NCBI GenBank assembly: GCA_964587555.1
Contig: CAZPLR010000022.1
Coordinates: 1-30,226 of the forward strand
Origin: JAHHTP01 sp964587555
GTDB taxonomy: Bacteria; Bacillota; Clostridia; Oscillospirales; Ruminococcaceae
DNA length: 30,226 bases
Direction: 5' to 3'
Of this stretch, positions 1 to 7,985 are shown one piece after another. Every line of letters starts with the position of its first letter. Position 1 is the stretch's first letter. Position numbers and translations under genes: made by a program. The notes under the pieces are model-generated. The model saw nothing but the letters and a program-made list of their open reading frames with translations. It was not told the origin of the DNA and did no database searches.

Positions 1-61
1 AAAATTTGGAAAACAGAGCAGCAGCAACACCAAAGGCAAAGGAAAGACGGCACACATTGCC

Positions 62-90
62 TTGACAAAATGATAATTTTGTGTTAAACT
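62..90 (+). promoter_or_regulatory. Sigma-A promoter for the DUF2798/hydrolase pair
   Basis: The -35 box TTGACA lies at 62-67 and the -10 box TAAACT at 85-90, with a 17-base spacer. A TG at 82-83 gives an extended -10. Transcription would start near 97 and leave a leader of about 135 bases before the first gene. I see no riboswitch or clear terminator hairpin in that leader. The first 60 bases of the window hold nothing I can name. Confidence 0.7.
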
Positions 91-234
91 AAAAAGGAAA
101 ATAATTGGATAATAAAAAGCGGCAACGACACATGTGGCGCCTATTTCTGCGCGTAAATCTGATCACGGAACTTTTTCTGCGTTCGATTACAGCGGGAAAA
201 TTGGCGCTTTTATTATACTGGAAAGAGGTTATTT

Positions 235-792
235 ATGCCAAAAAATCAATTTCAGCGAATGATCTTCGCTTTCCTTACCGTCGTTGTCACCGTACACGCC
301 TATGTCTTTTATAGCCTATATGTAGTAAACGGAGCTGTCCTGATGGAAATAAACGGCACAAACAGTGTGCTGGCGGCGATCCGGGAGCAGGGCGGCGTCT
401 ATATGTTCGGACGGTATCTGCCGATCTGGGCGGTGATCCTAATCGAGTTTGCCTGTGCGTATTTGCTGGAGGTTGTGCTTGGAAGCCCTGCTTCGTTCAA
501 GCTTGCTTCGCTGAATTTCAACCCACAGAACACCCATCCGGTGATCTTCGAATCTGCGATTATTTGCGCGACGGTGGGCATTATGTGCCCGGCGATGAGC
601 TTTTTAGCAGCGATCATGTATTATCCGTATTACGCGGGCTTTCATGTATGGACATTGCTTGCAAATTGGCTGAAGCTTGTTTGCTTTAATTTCCCGTTTG
701 CATTTTTTACTCAGTTATTTTTCATTCAACCGCTTATTCGCAAGGGCTTTAAGCTGATCTTTGTTCGAGAGAAAAAAGCGGTCGGCGTATGA
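235..792 (+). CDS. DUF2798-like integral membrane protein
   Basis: A 185-residue hydrophobic protein with about four membrane segments, roughly residues 8-32, 60-80, 100-130 and 140-165. The N-terminus (PKNQFQRMIFAFLTVVVTVH) resembles Firmicute proteins of the DUF2798 type. That is a recollection of family style, not a search result, and the function is unknown. A purine-rich Shine-Dalgarno (AAAGAGG) stands 7 bases before the ATG. The stop codon comes 38 bases before the next gene's start, so the two are probably co-transcribed from the promoter at 62-90. Nothing in the sequence indicates a substrate or partner. Confidence 0.75.
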   Translation: MPKNQFQRMIFAFLTVVVTVHAYVFYSLYVVNGAVLMEINGTNSVLAAIREQGGVYMFGRYLPIWAVILIEFACAYLLEVVLGSPASFKLASLNFNPQNTHPVIFESAIICATVGIMCPAMSFLAAIMYYPYYAGFHVWTLLANWLKLVCFNFPFAFFTQLFFIQPLIRKGFKLIFVREKKAVGV

Positions 793-830
793 CCCGCGCT
801 TGGAGAAGAGAAGCAAAAAAAGGGGGAAAA

Positions 831-1805
831 ATGAATATCAACAGAACCATTTACTCGACCGAAAAAACGGAGTTCGATCCGGTTTATACGCCGGATATCG
901 TGTTTGCAAAACGCGAAACAGGCGATCTGACGCTGCAAATCGTTTCGCCGATTGGGCTGCGGATGCCTGCCCCGCCGCATAAGAAAACGCCGCTCGATCA
1001 GCGTTTTGAGGATTGGCATAAGGACGACGAAAAGCCGCATTTCCAGCCGCAGGACGACCGTGTTTTTCCGCTGATTGTCAACGTTCCGGGTTCTGGCTGG
1101 CAGGGCGCGGACGGTCATAGCGGTGTGCTGAAGCTGGCGGAATTTGCGCGTCACGGCTTTGTCTGCGCGAGCATTTCCTATCGCGGCACCTATAAGGACG
1201 ACACCCGTTTTCCGGCGGCAGTACAGGATACCAAGGAGGCGATCCGTTTCCTGCGTGCAAACGCGGCAATGTTCCGGGTCGATCCGGAGCGGGTTGCGCT
1301 GCTCGGGGATTCCTCCGGCGGGCATACCGTTGCGATGGCGGCGCTGACCGGCAGCGAGGAGAAATTCAACATCGGTGCGCATTTGGATCAGCCGACCGAC
1401 GTAAAGGCATGCTGCATTTTCTATGGTCCGAACGATATGCTGCATTTGGTGGAGGATCGTGTTGCCGAGCATAAAAAGCTGCGTCCGGGCGAAGGGGACT
1501 ACCCATTTGAAGCGTGGGAAATGTATCAGGATGATTTCCTTGCCGATCCGCAGAATATGCTCGCGCAGGCAAGCCCGATCAATTATATCGCTTCGGATAA
1601 AAAGCTTCCGTCATTCCTGTTTATGCAGGGCGACGAGGATGCGATCATCCCAATGGCGCAAGGGCTGCGCTTCTGCGATAGAGTCAGGGAGTGCGGCGGC
1701 CGCGCCGAGTTTATCAAGCTCGCCGGAGCCGGACATGGCAACGGCTGCTGGGGCAGGGAATCGGTTGCGCAGGTTATCCGCTTCTTCGAGGCATATGTAT
1801 TATAA
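831..1805 (+). CDS. Alpha/beta hydrolase (esterase/lipase-like)
   Basis: A 324-residue cytoplasmic alpha/beta hydrolase with no signal peptide. The catalytic triad can be read as Ser161 in the nucleophile elbow GDSSGG, Asp270 in GDEDAIIP and His302 in GAGHGNG. The oxyanion region reads NVPGSGW (about 84-90) in place of the usual HGGGW, so the histidine of the hormone-sensitive-lipase type motif is missing. The ATG at 831 is chosen because AGGGGG sits 4 bases upstream. An ATG at 789 overlapping the previous stop is also in frame but has no such site. Substrate unknown: small-ester hydrolysis or acyl transfer is the family expectation. It is probably the second gene of a two-gene unit. Confidence 0.85.
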   Translation: MNINRTIYSTEKTEFDPVYTPDIVFAKRETGDLTLQIVSPIGLRMPAPPHKKTPLDQRFEDWHKDDEKPHFQPQDDRVFPLIVNVPGSGWQGADGHSGVLKLAEFARHGFVCASISYRGTYKDDTRFPAAVQDTKEAIRFLRANAAMFRVDPERVALLGDSSGGHTVAMAALTGSEEKFNIGAHLDQPTDVKACCIFYGPNDMLHLVEDRVAEHKKLRPGEGDYPFEAWEMYQDDFLADPQNMLAQASPINYIASDKKLPSFLFMQGDEDAIIPMAQGLRFCDRVRECGGRAEFIKLAGAGHGNGCWGRESVAQVIRFFEAYVL

Positions 1806-1855
1806 GCACATACTGATCAGATGATTTCACAAGCGCGGTAGGCGCAAACAGTATA

Positions 1856-1900
1856 AAACCGGATCAGCCGTTTGGTCTGATCCGGTTTCTTTTATTTTTT
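1856..1900. terminator. Bidirectional rho-independent terminator
   Basis: A 12-bp perfect stem, AAACCGGATCAG at 1856-1867 paired with CTGATCCGGTTT at 1877-1888, with a 9-base loop. A T-rich tail follows on the plus strand, and an A-rich flank on the other side gives a T run (TTTTATA) on the minus strand. It lies between two convergent genes and can serve both. Confidence 0.9.
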
Positions 1901-3442
1901 CCGCTTATGTAGAAGCTTTTCTACCCGCGGACGATTATAGCGCTGAATGAGCGCAAAGCTTAGGTCAAAAAGCGCGGCGGCGGCACTGGTGATCAAAAAG
2001 ACCGGAAGCGAGCCGACAAAAAGAGCGGCAAACAGCGGTAAAAAGCTTAGCGCCGCGTTGATCTCATGTCCCAGCTCCGATACGCACATTGTGGTCAGAA
2101 GCTGCTCCTTGGAGCGGGTACGCAGGTCAAAATCCTCCGGATAAAAGGTTGGGAGCTTATTCTTCCACTGTTTTACCCGCAGGAAGCGGTACAGCTTTTG
2201 CTCCCATGGCTTTTGTGCGAAATATCGGTTTTGCGGATTCGGCTTTGCCGTATTGCGCAGAATGCCGCCGACGATCAGGCGAAACGCAATGTGATAAAAG
2301 ATCGTAAAGCAGGTAATGGCGCCGGAAAAATATGCGGATTTGCCGTTTTTCAGATAAAGATAGACGCATCCTGTGCCGCCAAGCAGCGATAGGATCAGGA
2401 CGCCGTAGAAGGCCGCTTTTGCGGAAATGCCCTTTTCAGACGGAAAGATCAGCTCTCCAATGCCGTCCATCACCTTATTGTAGAGAAATACCACCGGTTT
2501 AGAGGAGAGCAGGAATACCAGCGCCGCAGCGATGGCAAACGCTGCGAAGAGGTAGAGATATCCCTTCCCGCCGAAGAGCTTCAGCCCCTTGATACGCGGG
2601 ACGATGAATAGATGCAGCGCGTAAATGGGAAGTGTGTTGCTCCCGACCACAGAGAGGTAGCTGTATTTACGGGAGAACAGATTGATTAACGCAAAGGTCA
2701 TCAAAAGCCCGAAAAAATACAGCGCGCATCGCCAGAGGATCCCCTCGGCAAAGCCTTGATCCAGCGTGTGGTAATCATCGCGAAGAAACATCGTCTGGTG
2801 GGAGAACAGTTCCAGCCTGCTTGCTGTCACAGCAAAAGCGGCGCAGAGCAGCAGAGTGAGCGCGCCGACCCATTTCGGAATGCGGCGCAGTTTTTCGATC
2901 AGCGCAGGGGTTGTGTAGTATCCCGCTATGAACAGCGGCAGGAACGCCAGCGTGCGGCCGAGCGCCAAGAAAGAACCAAAAGCGGGGAAGCAGCCGGACA
3001 GCAGCCCGATTGCAAAGCAGACCGGCAGCGCATAACGCAGCCGAACGATATCCTTGAGCAAGAATTTCCAAAAGAACATCGCAAGTAAAAACCACATTCC
3101 CCAGCGCGGGAAAAGAAGATTGAGCTGGTACCAGCTTTTTCCGCCTTCATATAGATAGAGGACTGAGCTGATCAGATTCAGCACCAAAAATGGCAGCAGA
3201 AACTTGGAAACCGCTGTTTCCCGGCATTTTTCCGTATTTTTTGAAAAATAGCCAGAGATAAAACAAAACGCCGGCATATGAAACAGATAGATGAAATAAT
3301 AGATATCCTTTGTGACGGCGTTTTGTTTACTGATCGGAGAGAGCAGATGGCCAAAGGCGACCAGCAGGATCAGAAAAAAACGGATATTATCGAACAAGCA
3401 ATCGTGCTGCTTTGTTTGTCCTAAAGCCGGTGCGGCTGGCAT
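1892..3442 (-). CDS. Membrane acyltransferase 3 fused to a CrtO-like acyltransferase domain
   Basis: A 516-residue polytopic membrane protein made of two parts. Residues about 15-330 look like an acyltransferase-3 / fucose-4-O-acetylase type domain: the start FDNIRFFLILLVAFGH (catalytic-type His at 32) is followed by YLFHMPAFCFISGYFSK and about ten hydrophobic helices. Residues about 340-512 resemble staphylococcal CrtO (glycosyl-4,4'-diaponeurosporenoate acyltransferase): a tryptophan-rich loop with LYRFLRVKQWKNKLP (417-431), SELGHE (455-460) and the C-terminal QRYNRPR (500-506). Acyl transfer to a sugar or glycolipid at the membrane is inferred; the acceptor is unknown. I see no carotenoid genes nearby. 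It is the last gene of the minus-strand cluster, 52 bases after the deacetylase. Confidence 0.8.
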   Translation of the reverse strand: MPAAPALGQTKQHDCLFDNIRFFLILLVAFGHLLSPISKQNAVTKDIYYFIYLFHMPAFCFISGYFSKNTEKCRETAVSKFLLPFLVLNLISSVLYLYEGGKSWYQLNLLFPRWGMWFLLAMFFWKFLLKDIVRLRYALPVCFAIGLLSGCFPAFGSFLALGRTLAFLPLFIAGYYTTPALIEKLRRIPKWVGALTLLLCAAFAVTASRLELFSHQTMFLRDDYHTLDQGFAEGILWRCALYFFGLLMTFALINLFSRKYSYLSVVGSNTLPIYALHLFIVPRIKGLKLFGGKGYLYLFAAFAIAAALVFLLSSKPVVFLYNKVMDGIGELIFPSEKGISAKAAFYGVLILSLLGGTGCVYLYLKNGKSAYFSGAITCFTIFYHIAFRLIVGGILRNTAKPNPQNRYFAQKPWEQKLYRFLRVKQWKNKLPTFYPEDFDLRTRSKEQLLTTMCVSELGHEINAALSFLPLFAALFVGSLPVFLITSAAAALFDLSFALIQRYNRPRVEKLLHKRKK

Positions 3443-3494
3443 GATAAGCCCTTCTTTCTATATGAAGCTTTTAACGTCTGGGTTTTAACGCCGG

Positions 3495-4382
3495 TTATGA
3501 CAGGCAAGCGTCAAAATCCAGCGAAAACTGATAACCCTTTTGGCGCATGGCGTCGATGAAGCTTCCTAAGATCTGGGTGTTGGTTGAGGAAACGGCGTGC
3601 AGCAGATAAATCGCGCCGTCGTGTGCGCTGGAGGTCAGTTTTTGTAAGGATGCGCCCGGCTGCGGCTGATCGTCGGTGACCCAATCCTTGTAGGCGAAGC
3701 TCCAGAACACCGAGGTATAGCCCAGATCCTGCGCGACTGCAAGGGTTCGCGTTGAGAACTCGCCCTTTGGCGGACGGAACAGGTTCATCTGATAATGATA
3801 CTGCTCCGCAATATAGTTGTGCAGCGCCGTGATCTCATTCACCGCGTCCGCCGTCGAAAGCGACGGCATCGACGGATGGGTCGCCGAATGATTGCCGACG
3901 ATATGCCCCTCGTCTATCATACGCCGGACAAGCTCCGGCTGAGATTTAGCGTAGTCCATCGTGATAAAAAAGGCTGCCTTGCAGTTTTTCTCGGCAAGAA
4001 TGTCTAATATTTTTTCGGTATAGCCGTTTTCGTACCCTTCGTCAAAGGTCAGGTAAATACGCTTTCCGGCGCTTTCCGCGCCGCCGAACAGCGCTTGGTA
4101 GCCACCGTATAGGCGGTTATAATCATTGCTGCCGACCGGGCAATTACGCTCGTCGACGATCGTACCTTGTCCCCACCCCATGCAGGTGTTGTCCAGCAGA
4201 TCGATATTTTCCCGCAGCCCATTGGAAACGCCCTCTGCATCCTCGGCGGATGCCAAGATAGCAGGCTCGGACGGTTCAGACGAGTCGGAAACGTTGTGAT
4301 CATCCTGCTTTTGCCTTTGGCAGCCGGAAAATGGCAAAACGATCGTCAGCGCGATGAGAAAAAACAGAATACTGCGTCGCAT
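3495..4382 (-). CDS. PdaA-like polysaccharide deacetylase lipoprotein
   Basis: A 295-residue exported lipoprotein. A hydrophobic signal ends at a lipobox-like site with Cys21 (PFSGC), followed by a low-complexity linker to about residue 45. The NodB deacetylase domain shows TFDEGYENG (Asp114), the metal histidines in NHSATHPS (165 and 169) and FRPPKGEFS. This pattern, especially the GYENG signature and the WSFAYKDW segment, is that of PdaA, the de-N-acetylase that forms muramic delta-lactam in spore cortex. Classic chitin deacetylases carry TFDDG instead. The function is therefore inferred as peptidoglycan deacetylation at the outer membrane face, hinting at sporulation. The start follows GGAGG at good spacing. 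A cwlD partner is not in the window. Confidence 0.88.
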   Translation of the reverse strand: MRRSILFFLIALTIVLPFSGCQRQKQDDHNVSDSSEPSEPAILASAEDAEGVSNGLRENIDLLDNTCMGWGQGTIVDERNCPVGSNDYNRLYGGYQALFGGAESAGKRIYLTFDEGYENGYTEKILDILAEKNCKAAFFITMDYAKSQPELVRRMIDEGHIVGNHSATHPSMPSLSTADAVNEITALHNYIAEQYHYQMNLFRPPKGEFSTRTLAVAQDLGYTSVFWSFAYKDWVTDDQPQPGASLQKLTSSAHDGAIYLLHAVSSTNTQILGSFIDAMRQKGYQFSLDFDACLS

Positions 4383-4474
4383 GGCAAATTACCTCCATCA
4401 TATGCTTTTGGCGTTGAGATATCTGTATTTTGCCCGATTTTATCCGGCGTATTCTGTTTTTTGATTGTCGCATT

Positions 4475-5986
4475 TTATTTTTTGATCGTGACCTTGATTG
4501 ATTTTTTGACGCCGTTCACCGTCGCGGTGACTGTGACGGTGCCGCTTCGCTTTGCAGTCAGCTTGCCTTTGGAATTGATCGTTGCATATTTTGTATTTGA
4601 AACGCTCCATTTCACTGTGCCCGAAACGCCGTACTTTTTCACTGCGAAGGTGTAGCTTTTTCCGACCTTCAGGCTGCTTACCGAGGTTGTATATTTCAAA
4701 AATGGCCGATAAACCTTAAACGATTTTTTGAAGGTATAGCTGGAAACGCCGTCCGATACCTTAACGCCGAGCGTCACTGTTCCGGCCGCGTTTCCGGTGA
4801 CGGTTCCGGCCTTTGTGATCGAAGCGATGGTCTTGTTTGACGAAGCGTAGGTAAGCTTTGCATCCGCCAACGAGTCCGGAAGCGTTACCTGAACCTTTGC
4901 GGTGTGGTAAAGCGTTTCGGTAAAGGCGTAAGCCCGGTTTAATGTCACCTCGACTTTCTTGACCTCGGTTTTAAAATAAGCGGCAAGTCCGTCGGTATCC
5001 TCCTGCCGCATCAGCAGATGGTCAAAGGAAAACGCCTCCAGCGTCGGGTCAAAGTAACGGGAAAAACCGCTGCCAGTGATCCTTTTGCCGGATAGAAGCG
5101 AATTACCGCTGTCCCAGCAGGTATCCAGTATCACCCAGCGCCCCAGTTCTGCGTCATATGCCTCGTTCCAGCAGTGATTTTCCTCCTTTTTGCCGAGGTC
5201 GGTCAACGCCTCGCTGGTATCGGTTTCAGCATAGCCGTAGACCACCTTGGCGGGGATATCTGCTGCGCGCAGCAGCGCCGCAGTCAGATTGGCGTAGCTC
5301 GCTTCATCGCCGACCTGCGTTTGAAACGCGGTAACTGCGTCGCTTGCGGCGCTTGTGCCGTCGTAATCGTAGTATAAGTAACCCGCCGTCCAGTCATGGA
5401 TCGCTTTGATCTTCAAAAGGGTGCTTTCTTTATCCGCAGTGAGCTGCTTTGCTAGGGCAGAAAGCGTTTGATTGCCGCTTTGAATTTCGGCGGAGGCGGT
5501 TTTATAGTAAGAAAGCGCCAATGCGTCGGTGCGGTTTTGGGAGAACAGCTTGAGATTTTCCGCCCAGCTTTCGCTGATTACCCGCGAAGGGATGCCGCTT
5601 TTGACTGTGATGAGCAGTGTGCTTTTGCCGGAAGCGTAGCTTTCGTACTCTCCGGTTGCCGTTTTTCCGGTAAATAGTTCGACATAGTAATTTCCGTCCT
5701 TAAGAGCCGCAGTGGAAAGGCTTACGCCGCTTTTGCGGGAAGCAGCCTTCTCTGCGCAGACGGAGCCGCTTGTATTGGTTAAGCGGACTAATAGATAGCC
5801 GCTTCCTTTTGCAGAAAGAGGCGTGACCGTTACAGCCTTGTCGCTGCAATCGATCGAGAATCCATCGCAGGTATCGACAGCGCTTTCGTGCGTTACAAAG
5901 GTGTCGGCAAACGCCGGGAGCGCGGGGAACAATCCCAGCGCAAGGCAGAGGAAAAAGCAGAAAAATCGTTTTTTCAACAGAGACAT
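4475..5986 (-). CDS. Secreted transglutaminase-fold protein with two Ig-like (Big_2) repeats, catalytic Cys missing
   Basis: A 503-residue secreted protein with a signal peptide ending near ALPAFADT. Residues about 180-335 form a transglutaminase-like core (YANLTAALLRAADIPAKVV, then NHCWNEAY, then WVILDTCWDSGN). The His and Asp of the triad are present, but where the family has G-x-C-x-x-YA this protein has GDEASYA, so the nucleophile cysteine is replaced by Glu. Enzymatic activity is therefore doubtful, and a binding or scaffold role is likelier. Two bacterial Ig-like Big_2 repeats follow (about 342-425 and 432-503), typical of wall-associated proteins. The start is the ATG at 5986, 10 bases after AAAGGA; a GTG 9 bases upstream lies too close to that site. 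It starts 32 bases after the radical SAM stop, in the same direction. Confidence 0.85.
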   Translation of the reverse strand: MSLLKKRFFCFFLCLALGLFPALPAFADTFVTHESAVDTCDGFSIDCSDKAVTVTPLSAKGSGYLLVRLTNTSGSVCAEKAASRKSGVSLSTAALKDGNYYVELFTGKTATGEYESYASGKSTLLITVKSGIPSRVISESWAENLKLFSQNRTDALALSYYKTASAEIQSGNQTLSALAKQLTADKESTLLKIKAIHDWTAGYLYYDYDGTSAASDAVTAFQTQVGDEASYANLTAALLRAADIPAKVVYGYAETDTSEALTDLGKKEENHCWNEAYDAELGRWVILDTCWDSGNSLLSGKRITGSGFSRYFDPTLEAFSFDHLLMRQEDTDGLAAYFKTEVKKVEVTLNRAYAFTETLYHTAKVQVTLPDSLADAKLTYASSNKTIASITKAGTVTGNAAGTVTLGVKVSDGVSSYTFKKSFKVYRPFLKYTTSVSSLKVGKSYTFAVKKYGVSGTVKWSVSNTKYATINSKGKLTAKRSGTVTVTATVNGVKKSIKVTIKK

Positions 5987-6018
5987 GAAAAGCACATCCT
6001 TTCAAGCGCGGGGCGCGG

Positions 6019-7752
6019 TCAATCCTCAAGCGGCAGCCGGTAAGCATTTCCGCCGCCGGAGAGGGTCGGTTTGGTATAATCAAAAAAGTAAGCGTATTCC
6101 GGACAAGGTTCGCCGGTGGTAAGGTTTCTTGTGAAAAATTGGATATCAAAGATACGGATCAGCTGTTTGCTGTCCATTCCGGCATATGCGGTATTCTCAA
6201 AATGCCGCTTTCGAAACGCCGGATCGCTCAGGATGGAGAGCGCTTTCAGGTGATGCGCGCGGTCAAGATTGGCTTCGATCCAATCCGGCGCCTTTTTTGG
6301 CTTTCCGTGCGCGCAGAGATCAAATCGCGCACAGTCGGTAAATTGTGCTGCCGTATCGGCGTCCTTCGGCGCGAGGGTCAGCAAAAATTCCCGCAGGATA
6401 TCAAACTGCTTGATAGGGTTTTGGCTTGCCTCATCATAGCCGCGGCTTTGATAAAATTTTCCAAGACTATCATATAATTCGAAGGAGGTGAGGCTTTTTT
6501 TGGTGAACAGCGTTTCCAAAAAATCCATACAGCGCCCAAAGCGGCCGCTGTTATAGTAAAGCTCCAAAACATTTTCCAGCGCTTTCAGCTCCTGTAGCTC
6601 CGTATACGGCAGCGCGTCGGTGTAAAACACCTCGTACGGCGGATAATCGGCGTAGACAATTCCGTACTTTTCACAGAGCGTTTCCATCTCCGAACCGGCA
6701 AGCACCTTCAAAAAACCAAGCTGGAGCTGCTGCGGCTTTAGGCTGTAAACAAACCGGAAGGAATCCGCAAACTCTTTGATCCCCTCATGCGGCAATCCGG
6801 CGATCAGATCCAAATGCAGATGGACGTTTTGGTTTTTTTGTAATCTGCCGATGACGTTTCGCAGTTTTTGCGGATCGGTAAAGCGGTGGATGGCGGCTAA
6901 GGTTGGCGGATTGGTCGACTGCACGCCGATCTCCAGCTGGAAAAGCCCGAACCGCGCGCTTTGCAGCGCTTCAACCAGCGAGTCGGACAATAGCTCCGCC
7001 GCCGCTTCAAAATGGAAATTGGTGACGCCGTTGTCATGCGCAAGGATATACCGGATGATCTCCAGCGCTCTTGCCGGATCGCAGTTAAAGGTGCGGTCGA
7101 TGAATTTGACCTGACGCAGATTGTTTTGCAGAAAGAACGCGAGATCGGACTTGACCCGCTCCATCGGCAAGTAGCGCACCGGCGCGTCGCTTCCCTTGAT
7201 AGAGGACAGGCAGTAGGCGCAGCGAAACGGGCAGCCGCGTGAGCTTTCATAGTAGACGATACGATTTTTATACGCTGCCATGTCGCGGTAGATAAACGGG
7301 ATTTCGGAAAGCTCTGCCGCGCCGTTTGCGTATCCGCGTCCCAGCACCCGCTCTTTCGGCGGATGCCCGGCGCAGATATCCTCGATCAACCGCAGGACTG
7401 GAATTTCGCCTTCGCCGGAGACGCAGTAATTTGCCTTGCATTCAGCAAGCGCCTTTTCGCAGTGATAGCTGACCTGCGGCCCGCCCAAGAAAAGGTATGC
7501 TTTTGGCAGGATGCGGCGCAGGCTGCCGCATATCTTGACCATATATTCATAGTTCCAGATGTAGCAGGACAGCCCAACGATATCTGGGCGTACTCCGACA
7601 ATCTTAGAAACGATCTGCTCCAACGGCTGGTTGATCGTAAATTCGGCGATTTCGATCTGCCCGATCTCGCCGGTGTGGTGCGCATAAGCGTATTCCTTCA
7701 GACAGCGCACTGCCGGATTAGAGTGGATATATTTCGCATTGACCGCGACCAA
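6019..7752 (-). CDS. B12-binding radical SAM protein (DUF4080 type)
   Basis: A protein of about 577 residues with an N-terminal cobalamin-binding-like Rossmann domain (to about 125), a radical SAM domain with the 4Fe-4S motif CPFRCAYC (Cys174, 178, 181) and a C-terminal extension of the DUF4080 kind. The family is commonly annotated as a B12-binding-domain radical SAM protein; the substrate is unknown. The start is peculiar. The only standard start codon is TTG at 7752-7750, 22 bases from the Shine-Dalgarno AAGGGAG (7775-7781). An in-frame ACG at 7764-7762, 10 bases from that site, would give the family-like beginning MKTLLVAVNAKYIHSN. An in-frame TAA lies just upstream. This is the first gene of the minus-strand cluster, with its own promoter. 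Confidence 0.88.
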   Translation of the reverse strand: MVAVNAKYIHSNPAVRCLKEYAYAHHTGEIGQIEIAEFTINQPLEQIVSKIVGVRPDIVGLSCYIWNYEYMVKICGSLRRILPKAYLFLGGPQVSYHCEKALAECKANYCVSGEGEIPVLRLIEDICAGHPPKERVLGRGYANGAAELSEIPFIYRDMAAYKNRIVYYESSRGCPFRCAYCLSSIKGSDAPVRYLPMERVKSDLAFFLQNNLRQVKFIDRTFNCDPARALEIIRYILAHDNGVTNFHFEAAAELLSDSLVEALQSARFGLFQLEIGVQSTNPPTLAAIHRFTDPQKLRNVIGRLQKNQNVHLHLDLIAGLPHEGIKEFADSFRFVYSLKPQQLQLGFLKVLAGSEMETLCEKYGIVYADYPPYEVFYTDALPYTELQELKALENVLELYYNSGRFGRCMDFLETLFTKKSLTSFELYDSLGKFYQSRGYDEASQNPIKQFDILREFLLTLAPKDADTAAQFTDCARFDLCAHGKPKKAPDWIEANLDRAHHLKALSILSDPAFRKRHFENTAYAGMDSKQLIRIFDIQFFTRNLTTGEPCPEYAYFFDYTKPTLSGGGNAYRLPLED

Positions 7753-7836
7753 AAGTGTTTTCGTGGCAGAAACACTCCCTTATCTTTCTTTGTTTTTTGC
7801 ATGTTAAAGGCATTTTTTAATGTTCATGCTATTTTT

Positions 7837-7866
7837 ATTATATCATAACAGTTTGCTTCAAATCAA
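7837..7866 (-). promoter_or_regulatory. Promoter for the radical SAM gene cluster
   Basis: On the minus strand, TTGATT (7861-7866) and TATAAT (7837-7842) are 18 bases apart with a TG two bases before the -10 box (extended -10). Its -35 box sits 3 bases from the -35 box of the divergent rubrerythrin promoter. Confidence 0.6.
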
Positions 7867-7869
7867 GCA

Positions 7870-7899
7870 TTGACAAAGAAAAGGGAGGTGTGGTATAAT
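7870..7899 (+). promoter_or_regulatory. Rubrerythrin promoter
   Basis: A perfect TTGACA at 7870-7875 and a perfect TATAAT at 7894-7899, 18 bases apart, with TG at 7891-7892 forming an extended -10. It predicts strong constitutive expression and a leader of about 80 bases. The leader carries a possible hairpin (GCCTTC 7918-7923 with GAAGGC 7943-7948). Confidence 0.8.
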
Positions 7900-7985
7900 A
7901 GGTTTGTACAGTGGAGAGCCTTCGGTGCCAAATACGGCGAGGGAAGGCGCAATGAAAATATAAAAATGATAATGGAGGATTTATT

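Noticed and set aside
726..1472. Long minus-strand open frame (248 codons)
   Set aside because: It lies antisense to the alpha/beta hydrolase, which has a complete catalytic triad; its translation is arginine- and cysteine-rich without any recognisable motif.
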